In this document: positions 46,201 through 56,100 of the stretch, in pieces
Layout of the letters: each line of letters begins with the position of its first letter
Numbering within the stretch: the stretch's first letter is position 1
Assembly (NCBI GenBank): GCA_020002185.1
Contig: CM034543.1
Coordinates: 4,868,413-4,932,412 of the forward strand
Direction: 5' to 3'
From: Paraescarpia echinospica
Taxonomy: Eukaryota; Annelida; Polychaeta; Sabellida; Siboglinidae
DNA: 64,000 nucleotides
Made by a program: the position numbers and the translations under genes
Notes under the pieces: generated by a model
The model's input: the letters and a program-made list of their open reading frames with translations, nothing else
Told to the model about the DNA's origin: nothing
Database searches by the model: none

Positions 46201-47097
46201 TCTTGCACGGTATTTGGTACACCAGTTCGCCCTGTTCTTCTAGTTGTACTTTGTCCTTGGGATGTACCAACAGGTGCCTGAGGGTGGTGTGGGGACGCAT
46301 GGCCGTTGCTACTCCATACTTTTTCAGTATTCGATGTACTCTCTCTGAGACCCCCTCTATGTATGGAATGACTACTTGGCTCCGATAGTTTCACGTGTAC
46401 GATGACGTCATTCAGCATCATAGGTACTGATGAAGTCGGCGTGACACGTCAACGAAAGCCGCTACCAGGTAATTTAACATGATTCTTGGATATGAAAAAT
46501 GAAAGTTTCTAATTAGTTCATTTCTTTGTTTCTCTCATTTAAATTCTTTTCTACAGAAGCCTATCCACTTATTCCACTCCAACATGCTAGCTCAATGTGC
46601 AATTTTTGTGTGAGCTCATCACACAAACCACCAGAAAACAACAACTTACTCATCTTTATGACACTGAGCACAGAATTTAATCAAAGTGTTTGCAGTCTTC
46701 ACTGAATGCACGGTATCATTACGAGTTCGATGGGTTGAAGGCAAACTGTCAGCCATTTGCAATTGGACTTCATAAGTTACCAGACGTAACAACCAAAGTC
46801 GGTTATTTCAACCATTTAAACAAAAATATACATTTTATATTAAACCAACTGTGGGTATAATTATTCAAATACCACAAATTTAGATGTCAGACCTGGGAAA
46901 TGAAAGCAGCTATATGTATAACAGAATAATCAGTTCTTTTAGTTTTACAATCTCATGAAGTGTTAATGTTAAATCGTGCCTAATTGCCGTGTTCAATTTT
47001 TGCTTTAGGGAAGGCACCACTGGCTCTTTCTGTGGGGACGACACATCTGTGGTCAGCGTCCCTTCTGTTGGGTGTCCTCCTCACATACCTCCTCTGA
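36528..47097 (+). CDS. Ig-superfamily protein, 3 Ig domains, GPI-type tail, 398 aa
   Basis: Eight coding exons with perfect GT-AG borders: 36,528-36,579; 37,429-37,701; 38,900-38,983; 40,126-40,277; 40,714-40,930; 43,768-43,961; 44,503-44,638; 47,009-47,097 (1197 nt). Domain borders are phase 1 introns; Ig2 and Ig3 are each split by one phase 0 intron, and Ig1 by a phase 1 intron. Signal peptide: MDIMSGQLFLFAVAMSAG. Ig1 has cysteines in VTLRCVV and DDSGYYRCVLG. Ig2 has YGIACHAVV and DGAELRCES. Ig3 has ASVSCNVS and KYFLRCNNVYG. Several N-glycosylation sequons occur (NNT, NES, NLS, NQT, NVS). The last exon encodes GKAPLALSVGTTHLWSASLL, then LGVLLTYLL and stop: a hydrophobic C-terminus with no cytoplasmic tail, typical of GPI attachment. 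It probably acts at the outer cell surface in adhesion or recognition. I cannot name the orthologue. Ig1 and Ig2 lack the usual strand C Trp. A diverged PLE, two LINE pieces and a SINE sit in its introns. Confidence 0.88.
38570..38812 (-). mobile_element. SINE copy 4, tail truncated, in Ig gene intron 2
   Basis: On the minus strand: a tRNA-like head with GATGCAGTGGCTAGAGCTTT, then GGTTCGAATCA (B box), then a body with GCAAGTTCGTTCACTCTAAG. It runs into an AT microsatellite at 38,525-38,570 where the usual AAGCGCTTT tail should be. Confidence 0.85.
39590..39890 (+). repeat. Degenerate GGGAGATTTC-type repeat in Ig gene intron 3
   Basis: Drifted units with CGGGAGATTT, TATTGGAGATTTCTTGCCGG and TAGAGATTTCAAGCG recur every 40-70 bp. 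The overlapping short open frames have no exon borders that fit the gene phase. Confidence 0.5.
41040..42010. repeat. Dispersed repeat, copy 1, interrupted by a LINE
   Basis: TAAGCTTTAAAATGGTACCT and CATTTGTTGAAATATCTTCA at the left, and AACTGGACAT, AAAAATTGATGGGACTTGAC and GCTGTGGCAGGTCA at the right, match 43,985-44,400 in order. The intervening 41,195-41,700 is a LINE RNase H fragment. Confidence 0.7.
41195..41700 (+). pseudogene. LINE RNase H fragment in Ig gene intron 5
   Basis: The plus strand reads VQWIPAHCGIRGNETADRLA, the classical RNase H C-terminal signature of non-LTR elements. SYYHLSRADQVILFRLRTRH and a Cys-rich CCCESAA ... HLLQHCPLY end follow. At least one stop and one frameshift break it. 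Confidence 0.88.
42030..42235 (+). pseudogene. LINE C-terminal fragment in Ig gene intron 5
   Basis: RKFSFSQRTVNKWNRLSDDC then VGASSVNVFKNKIDTYLRRA, the usual last ~40 residues of many RT proteins. It overlaps the right part of the dispersed repeat's neighbourhood but is distinct from it. Confidence 0.8.
42945..43220. repeat. CA-rich microsatellite complex
   Basis: In order: CACATGCACACATGA units, CTCA/CTCATTTATTCA units, and a pure CA run (43,169-43,220). Confidence 0.95.
43985..44400. repeat. Dispersed repeat, copy 2, in Ig gene intron 6
   Basis: ACTAAGCTTTAAAATGATAC, CTCATTTGTGGAAAGATCTT, ATAAACTGGACATTAAACA, AAAATTGATGGAACATGACC and CACTGCGGCAAGTCA in the same order as copy 1. A reverse-oriented third copy is at 50,450-50,640. 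Confidence 0.7.
44865..45200 (+). mobile_element. LINE 3' end fragment, sibling of 4,255-4,840
   Basis: LWNRLPQTIRTAKTQLQFKT at the C-terminus, then AAGTAGCGTTTATATAATAT and the AT-rich 3' UTR. The end TGATTGATCGGGCGCTGTAT and AAATAAATTGTATTATT matches the tail of the copy near 4.8 kb. Confidence 0.82.
45771..46513 (-). mobile_element. Penelope-like element fragment with GIY-YIG, 123-bp inverted ends
   Basis: The minus strand (about 46,390 to 45,854) encodes VVIPYIEGVSERVHRILKKY, RPHTTLRHLLVHPKDKV, YQIPCKNCGGEYIGETGR (GIY-YIG core with CxxC), LLKTRLEEHRKDV, SALTDHTTTENHIIDW, then RRIRHIKEAIWIRKK and NRDEGNYELPHVYDDV before the stop. This is the endonuclease end of a Penelope-like element; the RT part is absent. 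Both ends (45,771-45,893 and 46,391-46,513) are near-perfect inverted copies that include the last coding residues. Inverted terminal copies (pLTRs) are known in this class. It sits in the last intron of the Ig gene. Confidence 0.9.
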
Positions 47098-47772
47098 AGT
47101 CTCCAGTTCATGGCCAGTTCAATCACCTCTGAGCAGAGATTCACTTGTGACCATGGCAACGGTGGGCTTGTGACCATATCAACACTGGACTTCGATTATG
47201 TATCAATAGAAACCATTAGTTAACTTGAGATGACGCTTGGACCACTTTTCCATATAAAATGATCTTAAAATCTGGTTTTGCTGGCAAGAGTACACATCTT
47301 ATACTGCGGTATTTATTGTGAAGTTGTACTGCAACATTAACATGATGCATAGATAATTATTTAAATTGTAGTTAACTTTAATTATATTTATTGTCATCAT
47401 GACTTTTTTTACAAATCTTACATAGATAATTGTACATAATACTTGTACCGGTATTAGCCATGTTTTAGCATCTGTGCTTTTAGAAATGCAATTTTAGTGA
47501 TTAGTGATATATTCTTATATAGCTAAATATGTCTAACTACAGTGGTGTATATTGACATAATTTTTCCATAATGAAATATTTTTGCATGTGTGAGTGGCCA
47601 GACAGGTATATAATAAGATAGAATCCTGTGCTTTCACTACGCTTATTAATGTTTATAAAATGTAACAGGAACTATAAAAGTTGTCCCCGTCTATAATGCA
47701 CAATATTTGCTATTGCTGGATTTTATTGTAATAACTAGTCAACTGGTCATGGCAGTAATAAGTTTAATTTAC

Positions 47773-48250
47773 AGTCGAACCTCACGATTAAATAAGTCGG
47801 TCAGTCCCCAGTTTATTTCTGTACCAGGAAAGTAATCCTGCTAAAACAATCACCTTGCTATTCAGGTCAGTGGTCCAATCAAGGGTGACCTTAATAGTGA
47901 GGTTCTGCTGTATGAGGTATCTGACCTTAATAGTGAGGTTCTGCTGTACGAGGTATCTGACCTTAATAATGAGGTTCTACTGTACGAGGTATCTGACCTT
48001 AATAGTGAGGTTCTGCTGTATGAGGTATCTGACCTTAATAGTGAGGTTCTGCTGTACAAGGTATCTGACCTTAATAGTGAGGTTCTACTGTATGTGGTAT
48101 CTGACCTTAATAGTGAGGTTCTGCTGTATGAGGTATCTGACCTTAATAGTGAGGTTCTGCTGTATGAGGTATCTGATCTTAATAGTGAGGTTCATCTGTA
48201 CAAGGTATCTGACCTTAATAGAGAGGTTCTACTGTACGAGGTATCTGACG
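47773..48250. repeat. Pogo/Tigger-like MITE end expanded into a 36-bp minisatellite
   Basis: TACAGTCGAACCTCACGATT at 47,773 is a typical pogo/Tigger-type terminus. Its inverted partner, TTAATAGTGAGGTTCTGCTG followed by TA, occurs first at about 47,893 and is then repeated about ten times to 48,250 with the connecting TGAGGTATCTGACC. The unit is 36 bp, a multiple of three, so long spurious frames run through it. Confidence 0.8.
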
Positions 48251-50102
48251 TGTATTAATAAAATATGCAAAAACTGTCATAAAATCTTTCATTTATTGTC
48301 AAGTTTATACACCGTAGTAAACATGCCCAAGGAAGACACACATTGGCACAGTTAGGGGGCATCTTAAACAAATGCCGACTGGAAAAGGGGACAATTCAAC
48401 ATTTTACTCCAACAATCACAAGGAGCAATTTTGAATATTGTCCTTTATTTTTGTATATGTATAATTACAGAAAATGTTACAGAAATTATTATTAGTTCCC
48501 CAGATTTTTATGAACATGTTAGATGCCCCCTAACCAGGAAAGGTTACCTTCACTTGGACATGTGTATGCACAATTGCAATTTTGACCAAAACAAGTCTTG
48601 GTGATGTTTATTTACCTGTAAAGTTCATGTCTTTACATGATTTTCTTTACAAAACAGTTGACAAAATGATGTTAGGTAGAACCATTTTACAAATTTATTT
48701 GCCAGACTATTGTGCAAGCAGCAATTGCATTTAGCAACTTATCCATCATATTGGATTATTATTAGTCTAGCCTACTTTTTTCAAACAGAACGTATGACTT
48801 CCAGGGTCTATCTAACTGAGATTATCAACCACGCACATCGGATAAACCATGCCCGACTTTGTATTTATAGCATATATACACACTGCTGTAGCTGTACAAT
48901 ATAATACATATTTATCAACAGAACTACATGCGTTCCTTTGTCTGTGCGTGTATGTACAGTGCTGACCAGTCACATGACTACATGACCATTAAGGTCACAT
49001 GTCCAGTACAAATTGACCAACTGTGCAGAGCTGAAATATGATAATAATGTTGAATTTTTTCTTTTTAATTTCAAAGCTTTTCTATGTCACGTTTCATCAC
49101 AGCATTGGGAACAATAATTTCTTCCTACCTACCTCGAAGGTACGAGGAAAACAGATAGTTGCATATCACTTGATAACAGGGGTAAGTGCACAAAGTAAAA
49201 CACTACTGATATATTGTAAATGCCGGGAATCCAATCAGCATAGAGCAGGGCTGCTCGATTCTTCGGCAAGGCGAACATTCCATGTGACATATTAAAATCA
49301 CATAACTCCGTATGTATGTACATGCACAATATACATCTTTACATAGGCAGTACTGATTGCAATATAAACGCTTGATAAATACATTGTTTATATCCTAGCA
49401 GCACGTAGAGACCTATGCACAAAGCTGATGGAGATATCTATATATATATCGTATACGCCTACTTAGAGCAAATTGTGGATAGACATGGGCAAAAACAGTT
49501 CACTGCATCAGCATTTTTACACTCGGGAGACTTCCTTCATAAACTCGATGAATATCATAAAATATAATCTCACCACATCTTTAATATATTCTCCGAAGAC
49601 TTCCCGACATGCTCCTAGCATTTGTAGCCAGCATATATTTCATCAATTGCTGATACAATGTCATGGAACACGCCTTGGAAGCGGAGCTTGTTAGAGGCGG
49701 GGCATGTTGGAGGCGGAGCCTATAGGAGGCGCGGCATGTTGAAGGTGGGACATTTTGGAGGCAGTAGGGACTAAATATCACAAGGATATGTGCAACACCT
49801 TCATGAGCACATATCTTAACATCGTACACGGACTACTGAAAGACGTACGGCCACCATGAGCCGATCTTGGACACGTGTCCAAACATGAATAGTCTAAATC
49901 AGCAAAGGATGGCCTTTTTCTTGCTGACACATTTCTCACAATCGTTGATGGCAAGATGTTGCAGATTTTTCGGCACTTCTGCCAAAGACGCATAAGCTCC
50001 TGACGGAAACGTTCCGCTGTCTTGCACTATTACATGTGCACCAGAGTGGGTGGTGCAATGCACCGTTGTTGGCAGTGCAGCACCGCGGAGAGATGGCGCT
50101 TG
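48251..50102. other. Region between convergent genes
   Basis: It should contain the 3' UTRs of the plus-strand Ig gene (ending somewhere before about 48.3 kb) and minus-strand CLIP1. No third gene is visible. A GGCGGGGC/GGCGGAGC repeat occurs at 49,676-49,765. Confidence 0.5.
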
Positions 50103-53100
50103 CTAGAATGTCTGTTCGTCGTCGCACTGAGCAGTTGAATGACCAAACACTGAAACAACCAGAAACCACACATAAACGGGAGCGAGGAGTTGCTTAGTTG
50201 AATATGTAACCCATCACAGCGAACTGGATACTAACTTGTACAGGCCTATCCTGCATACGAGAAAAAAATAGTTGTCTACGTCACGTCACATCCAATCAAT
50301 TTTGTGATTTTACGTAAATGCAAACTTATAATTTCATCTTTCACTGTCTGGTTTATTTTCCTCGACAAATAAAACTAATAAAATACAAACATTTACAAAC
50401 CCATAAATTCAATCATAATAGACAATATGAATCAGAATGGCCTGGTTTCGCAAAACAGCTTTTCTGAAGTTTGCGTCAATTTTCGCAATAAATCAAAAAC
50501 TACGAAAGATATTTCAACTAATGAGATATAATTTTAAAGCCTATGATCTGGGAATCCAAAAGGTACAAAACTCCACATCACCACGATTATGATTATGAGA
50601 CTTAATACCCACTTTGCTGTGGCTGGCCACATACGAGGAATAAATGGAAGGGGAATAGTTAACGAACACTGCAGATGACATCAGAGTGGGGGGGTAGAAT
50701 GACGTCGGAGTGGGGGGTAGAATGAAGTTGGAGTGGGGGGTAGAATGACATCAGAGTGGGGAGTAGAATGACGTCAGAGTGGGGAGTAGAATGACGTCAG
50801 AGTGGGGGGTAGAATGACATCAGAGTTGGGGGTAGAATGACATTGGAGTGCGGGCTAGAATGACATCGGAGTGGGAGGTAGAATGACACCAGAGTGGGAG
50901 GTAGAATGACGTCAGAGTGGGGTTAGATACGTCCAGAGTGGAGGGTAGAATTGGATAGGTAGAATGATGTCAAGAGAGGAGGTAGAATGACATCCCGAGG
51001 TGGGAGTAGTAGAATGATGCTCCAGTGGAGGATAGAGGCAGTAGGGTGGGAGGTAGAATAGCGTCAGAGTGGGGAGGTAGGAATGACATCCCGAGGTGGG
51101 TGGTAGAATAGCGATCAGAGTGGGGGTAGGGCGATGTCAGTGTGGGGATAGAAGATGGCGTCAGAGTGGGGGTAGAATGATGTTGGAATGTGGGGGTAGA
51201 ATGGCGTGAATTAGGGGTAGAATGATGTCCAGAGTGGGGGAGTAGAATGGCGTCCAGGTGGGGGAGTAGAATGACGTCAGAGTGGGGGAGTAGAATGACG
51301 TCAGAGTGGGGGGTAGAATGATGTCAGAGTGGGGGAGTAGAATGACGTCAGAGTGGGGGGTAGAATGACGTCGGAGTGGGGGGGTAGAATGATGTCAGAG
51401 TGGGGGGTAGAATGATGTTGGAGTGGGGGTAGAATGACGTCGGAGTGGAGTAGAAGAGGACGATTGCAACCAAGATGGAAGACAGGTGTGAAGAAAGATT
51501 TGGTGGGGTTGTGAGGGAAATGGAACAATATATGCATGTATTTGTATTGGGCGGCTTTAGTTTTTGTGTAGATTGTCCATGTATGCCTATGGAACTTTCC
51601 TTATATTAAGGACTTGAGTCTGAAATAAACTTACGTTTAATTTTAAAACTTTTGACAATTTAAAAAAATCCCCGATGACTTCCTAGGATTTCCACCTGAT
51701 GTAAGAATACGACAATCAACAAGATAGGATATGTTACTTCATCTGGCCTCATCACCCCACCCCCCAGATGGAAGTTTGTAAACATTGATATGATATTAAT
51801 ATAATAACAATATCAGTCCAAAGCATAAAATATCGATGTCCGACACCAGATGAAACTGTCTCTAATCCCATCCCCAAATGAAAGTAATTTTGTCTGATAT
51901 CAGACATAGGTGTTCTGAAATTATCTCTTACAAGTCACGTGATAACACTGACCTTCACAGATGTCGCAGAAAGGCCGTTGTTCTGACCGGTCGCCATGGT
52001 AATGACTCATCTCTGGACTATCGGACATCTCCTGCTTCGGACAGTCCTCCGTGTCATGCAGGTCAAACACATCACAGATGTCACAGAAGAGACGCGGCGC
52101 CAACATCTTATGGGGGGCATCACTGCAAGACCCAAACACAGAGAGGGTCACTGCGGTATTAATAATAATCTGCCGTTGATTTTGCTAACATTTTGTCAAT
52201 GAATTCAATGTGTGGACAATGTTTCATGAGGCAACAAGATTTGTGTTTATGTCTGTTATATATACCAGCATAAATGTCTGTCATCTGGATGGTGTTACAA
52301 TCAAATAAATGTCTGTCATCTGGATGGTGTTACAATCACATAAATGTCTGTCATCTGGATGGTGTTACAATCAAATAAATGTCTGTCATCTGGATGGTGT
52401 TACAATCACATAAATGTCTGTCATCTGGATGGTGTTACAATCAAATAAATGTCTGTCATCTGGATGGTGTTACAATCACATAAATGTCTGTCATCTGGAT
52501 GGTGTTACAATCACATAAATGTCTGTCATCTGGATGGTGTTACAATCACATAAATGTCTGTCATCTGGATGGTGTTACAATCACATAAATGTCTGTCATC
52601 TGGATGGTGTTACAATCACATAAATGTCTGTCATCTGGATGGTGTTACAATCACATAAATGTCTGTCATCTGGATGGTGTTACAATCACATAAATGTCTG
52701 TCATCTGGATGGTGTTACAATCACATAAATGTCTGTCATCTGGATGGTGTTACAATCACATAAATGTCTGTCATCTGGATGGTGTTACAATCAAATAAAT
52801 GTCTGTCATCTGGATGGTGTTACAATCACATAAATGTCTGTCATCTGGATGGTGTTACAATCACATAAATGTCTGTCATCTGGATGGTGTTACAATCACA
52901 TAAATGTCTGTCATCTGGATGGTGTTACAATCACATAAATGTCTGTCATCTGGATGGTGTTACAATCACATAAATGTCTGTCATCTGGATGGTGTTACAA
53001 TCACATAAATGTCTGTCATCTGGATGGTGTTACAATCACATAAATGTCTGTCATCTGGATGGTGTTACAATCACATAAATGTCTGTCATCTGGATGGTGT

Positions 53101-56100
53101 TACAATCACATAAACACCATCTGATTTATAACATTTCGGATAAAACATTCATACATTGACAGAGAAGACAGTTTCATGGACTATTCATAATTTCCTGGAC
53201 CACTCATAAATAACAATAATTATCACGTGACTAAAGACATTACCCGTGGATTACGTATTACATATAAAGCACGTTTTTACACCAACTGTTTTCTTGACGA
53301 AATCTTTCTTCTCTCAGAACATGAATAAAACACCTCTGTATGAATGGCAATTGTTGGGTCCAGTACATCATAATTTGTCTATGTCACAACAAAATGATGC
53401 GAATGATCTCCATCAAGCTATGCCTTGCCATCAATGTCTGCTACTGCGGCATGTCATCTGCTGAATCAACCTTCCCCGCATGTACTTCTCGCTTCAACAA
53501 CTTTGCCTCATCTTTTGTCATCAAGAAATTTCAACAATATACGACGGAATGTCAGCATACTCCACGTGTTCGGTGCGGCATCCATTTTTAACGGCTTGAC
53601 AGACCCTGTTGCTAGGCAACAGGTGACATGATGGATAGGTCAACTGTTACCTGACTTGGCTGCTGTTATTGCCATTGATGATCTCGCCTGATTCCATCAC
53701 TTCTAATCGTGCCTGGAACACTTCGTTCTTTCGCTGCAGATCCGCAATCACCGAGTTGAGGAAATCAACCTGCATCGACCACGAGAGTTGCATAAAATTT
53801 ATAGTAACTATAGGAATATTTTATAAAATTTAAACGTACAGTGGAACCTCACTGTTAAGGTCACCCTCGAGACTGGGCAAAAGTGACCTGTATAGTGAGG
53901 TGAATGTATTTGCGGGACTAATTTCCTATACTTTACTGCTATAGACTTAAATGGGGACTGTTCCATGGTGACCTTAATTGAGAGGTGGTCATATTACTGA
54001 GGTGATGGTAAAGCAAGGTTTGGCTGTGTATACAATAGCAAACACTGCATACAATATTATTCCAGGTAGTGCCATTTACTGACTTGGGTTAACGTAACTT
54101 AGGAACTGCCAACTTTCAACATTATGCCGCAAAGTAGGCAGATTTCAATGATCTGATTAAGGTATGGCGTGATTCACACCACACAATAATCAAATCCCCA
54201 CTCACAGGTGGTCAGCGACATAGATTTCTAACAAAACAAAATTATGTAATGATGAATTGTAAGAAATATCCAAATCTTGACAATTATTAGGAAAATATGG
54301 GATTTTGTGAAAATATATGAAATATTGTTTACCCTACCCAGCATGTGTATATCTCATTAGAACTACCCCCTGGGTACTATGATACATTACTGAGAAGTGT
54401 GGGTTCAGAAGTAAGTGTGGATTCAGGGGTAAGATAAAACATCAACAAAACAAGGAGGCAAAGATGCGGTACCTGGGACGTGAGATTGTTATTCTCAGAC
54501 TGCAGTTCTTGAATGTCTCCTGGAAATCAATGAAAATGCGTGGTTAATGAAAATATCTGTGTATGTGTGTATATATGTGCACATGCATGCACGCACATTT
54601 GCGTGTATGTGTGTATGTCTGTGTGTGTGTGCGCGTGCATGCATATGTGTGCATGCACCAGTAATGTGTATGTCTTGGTGCGCGTGTGAATATTTCATGT
54701 ACTACTCTACTCGGTACCCCCCTATTCCCGGTGTATATGTGTTATGTTCATGCAGCCCTTTCTCTGTTTGTATTGAATTTACGACAACTATTGTGTAGGT
54801 TGGTATTGGGCAATCAAATTTATTAACACAGGGATTGCCACTGTGCACATACCGTATATACAATAGTCAACATCTTGTGCACAGCCAGGTACATCCATAT
54901 TACAGATTGATGGACCACACATGTTATGTACGACAAATTTTTGTACATATATAATAATCATACTTCTTAAATGTTGCTAGTCATTTACAAAACAACCCTT
55001 GATTGCTGTTATATTAAATTACAGCATACCGACTGTCATATGTTTACAGTATATAAAACACAAGGGAAAAAGATACCCGGTGTGCAGACTGCACACCTTT
55101 CTATAGTACTAGCTACAGTAATTCCAGCTTGATATATACAAAAGTGGGGTATAAAACCCCCCCATCATACAACATTCATGTAACATCCGTATTTAGTTAT
55201 CCTGCATTATGTATGCTAATATGGAAGTAACTAAAACACGGTACATGTACAACAGATACAACGGGTGGGTGGGTGGGTGGTATTCAAAATTTCGGAGTAA
55301 AATCAGAAGTTGTCACGATGGCGAGGCGGATCGAAGTGACGAGAAACACTGCATTGTCTCCTGCCCACAAATTTGTCCCCATGCCCGCAGCTGGCCAATA
55401 GGATGCCGCGTAACCGACACGGGCTGAATGGGGATTTCGGGGCAGCTTATTAAGCGTTGAGGCGATTCAAAGGGGTGTGCAGACTAGGAGGGGGAACAGG
55501 TTGTATAACCACCTAGCTTAACTGCTAGGTGCTCGCTCTGTTGTTACACAAAAATTATTTTCATCCTGAAGGCCAAAAATTCATATCTGTGTGTGTGCTC
55601 GTGCATACACACATGTGCATGCATTTATACATACCTGTGAACAATCTGATCACTGCACAATTTGTACCTGCTGTGTGAGTTTTACTTACAGAAAATCGAC
55701 ACTGAAAGAAGACACCGTAACAGCTGAGAACACATTCGGTTTACCACTAACTGTCGAAACACTACCCAGTTTCTCACCAGTGATGTTGCTATTGGATGTC
55801 ACGTTGCCATTGTTTGCCAACTCAACGTTCTGCAGTCGTTTCTCCAGTGCATTTCTCTCGTCCTCCAGAGTAGTAAATTTCTTTTCATACGTGAGCATCC
55901 GTGACAACTCTTCCTGTAGCTGTGTCACCTGTCACAACAAACATTACACTTGTTAGGACACTAACTCTGTGTCACCTGTCATGACAAACACGACACTTGT
56001 TTGGATATTAACTCTGTGTCACCTGTCACGACAAACATGACACTTGTTACGACACTAAGCCTGTCATCTGCCACCACAAACATGACACTTGTTAGGACAC

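Noticed and set aside
46555..46710. Possible extra exon of the Ig gene after TTTTCTACAG
   Set aside because: The frame runs to a stop without a donor or Ig motif, while the exon at 47,009 continues the phase and gives a sensible GPI-type end.
47855..48355. 166-codon plus-strand frame with a 12-residue repeat (YLTLIVRFCCTR)
   Set aside because: It is the 36-bp minisatellite read in a frame kept open because the unit is a multiple of three. It derives from a MITE end.
49778..49993. Alternative last CLIP1 exon reading DYSCLDTCPRSAHGG, or MFGHVSK in another frame
   Set aside because: Neither completes the CCHC knuckle. The exon at 50,103-50,149 supplies H and C at the right spacing and the DEQTF end.
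52262..53115. CRISPR-like regular repeats
   Set aside because: Units are directly adjacent with no unique spacers, in an animal intron. This is a minisatellite.
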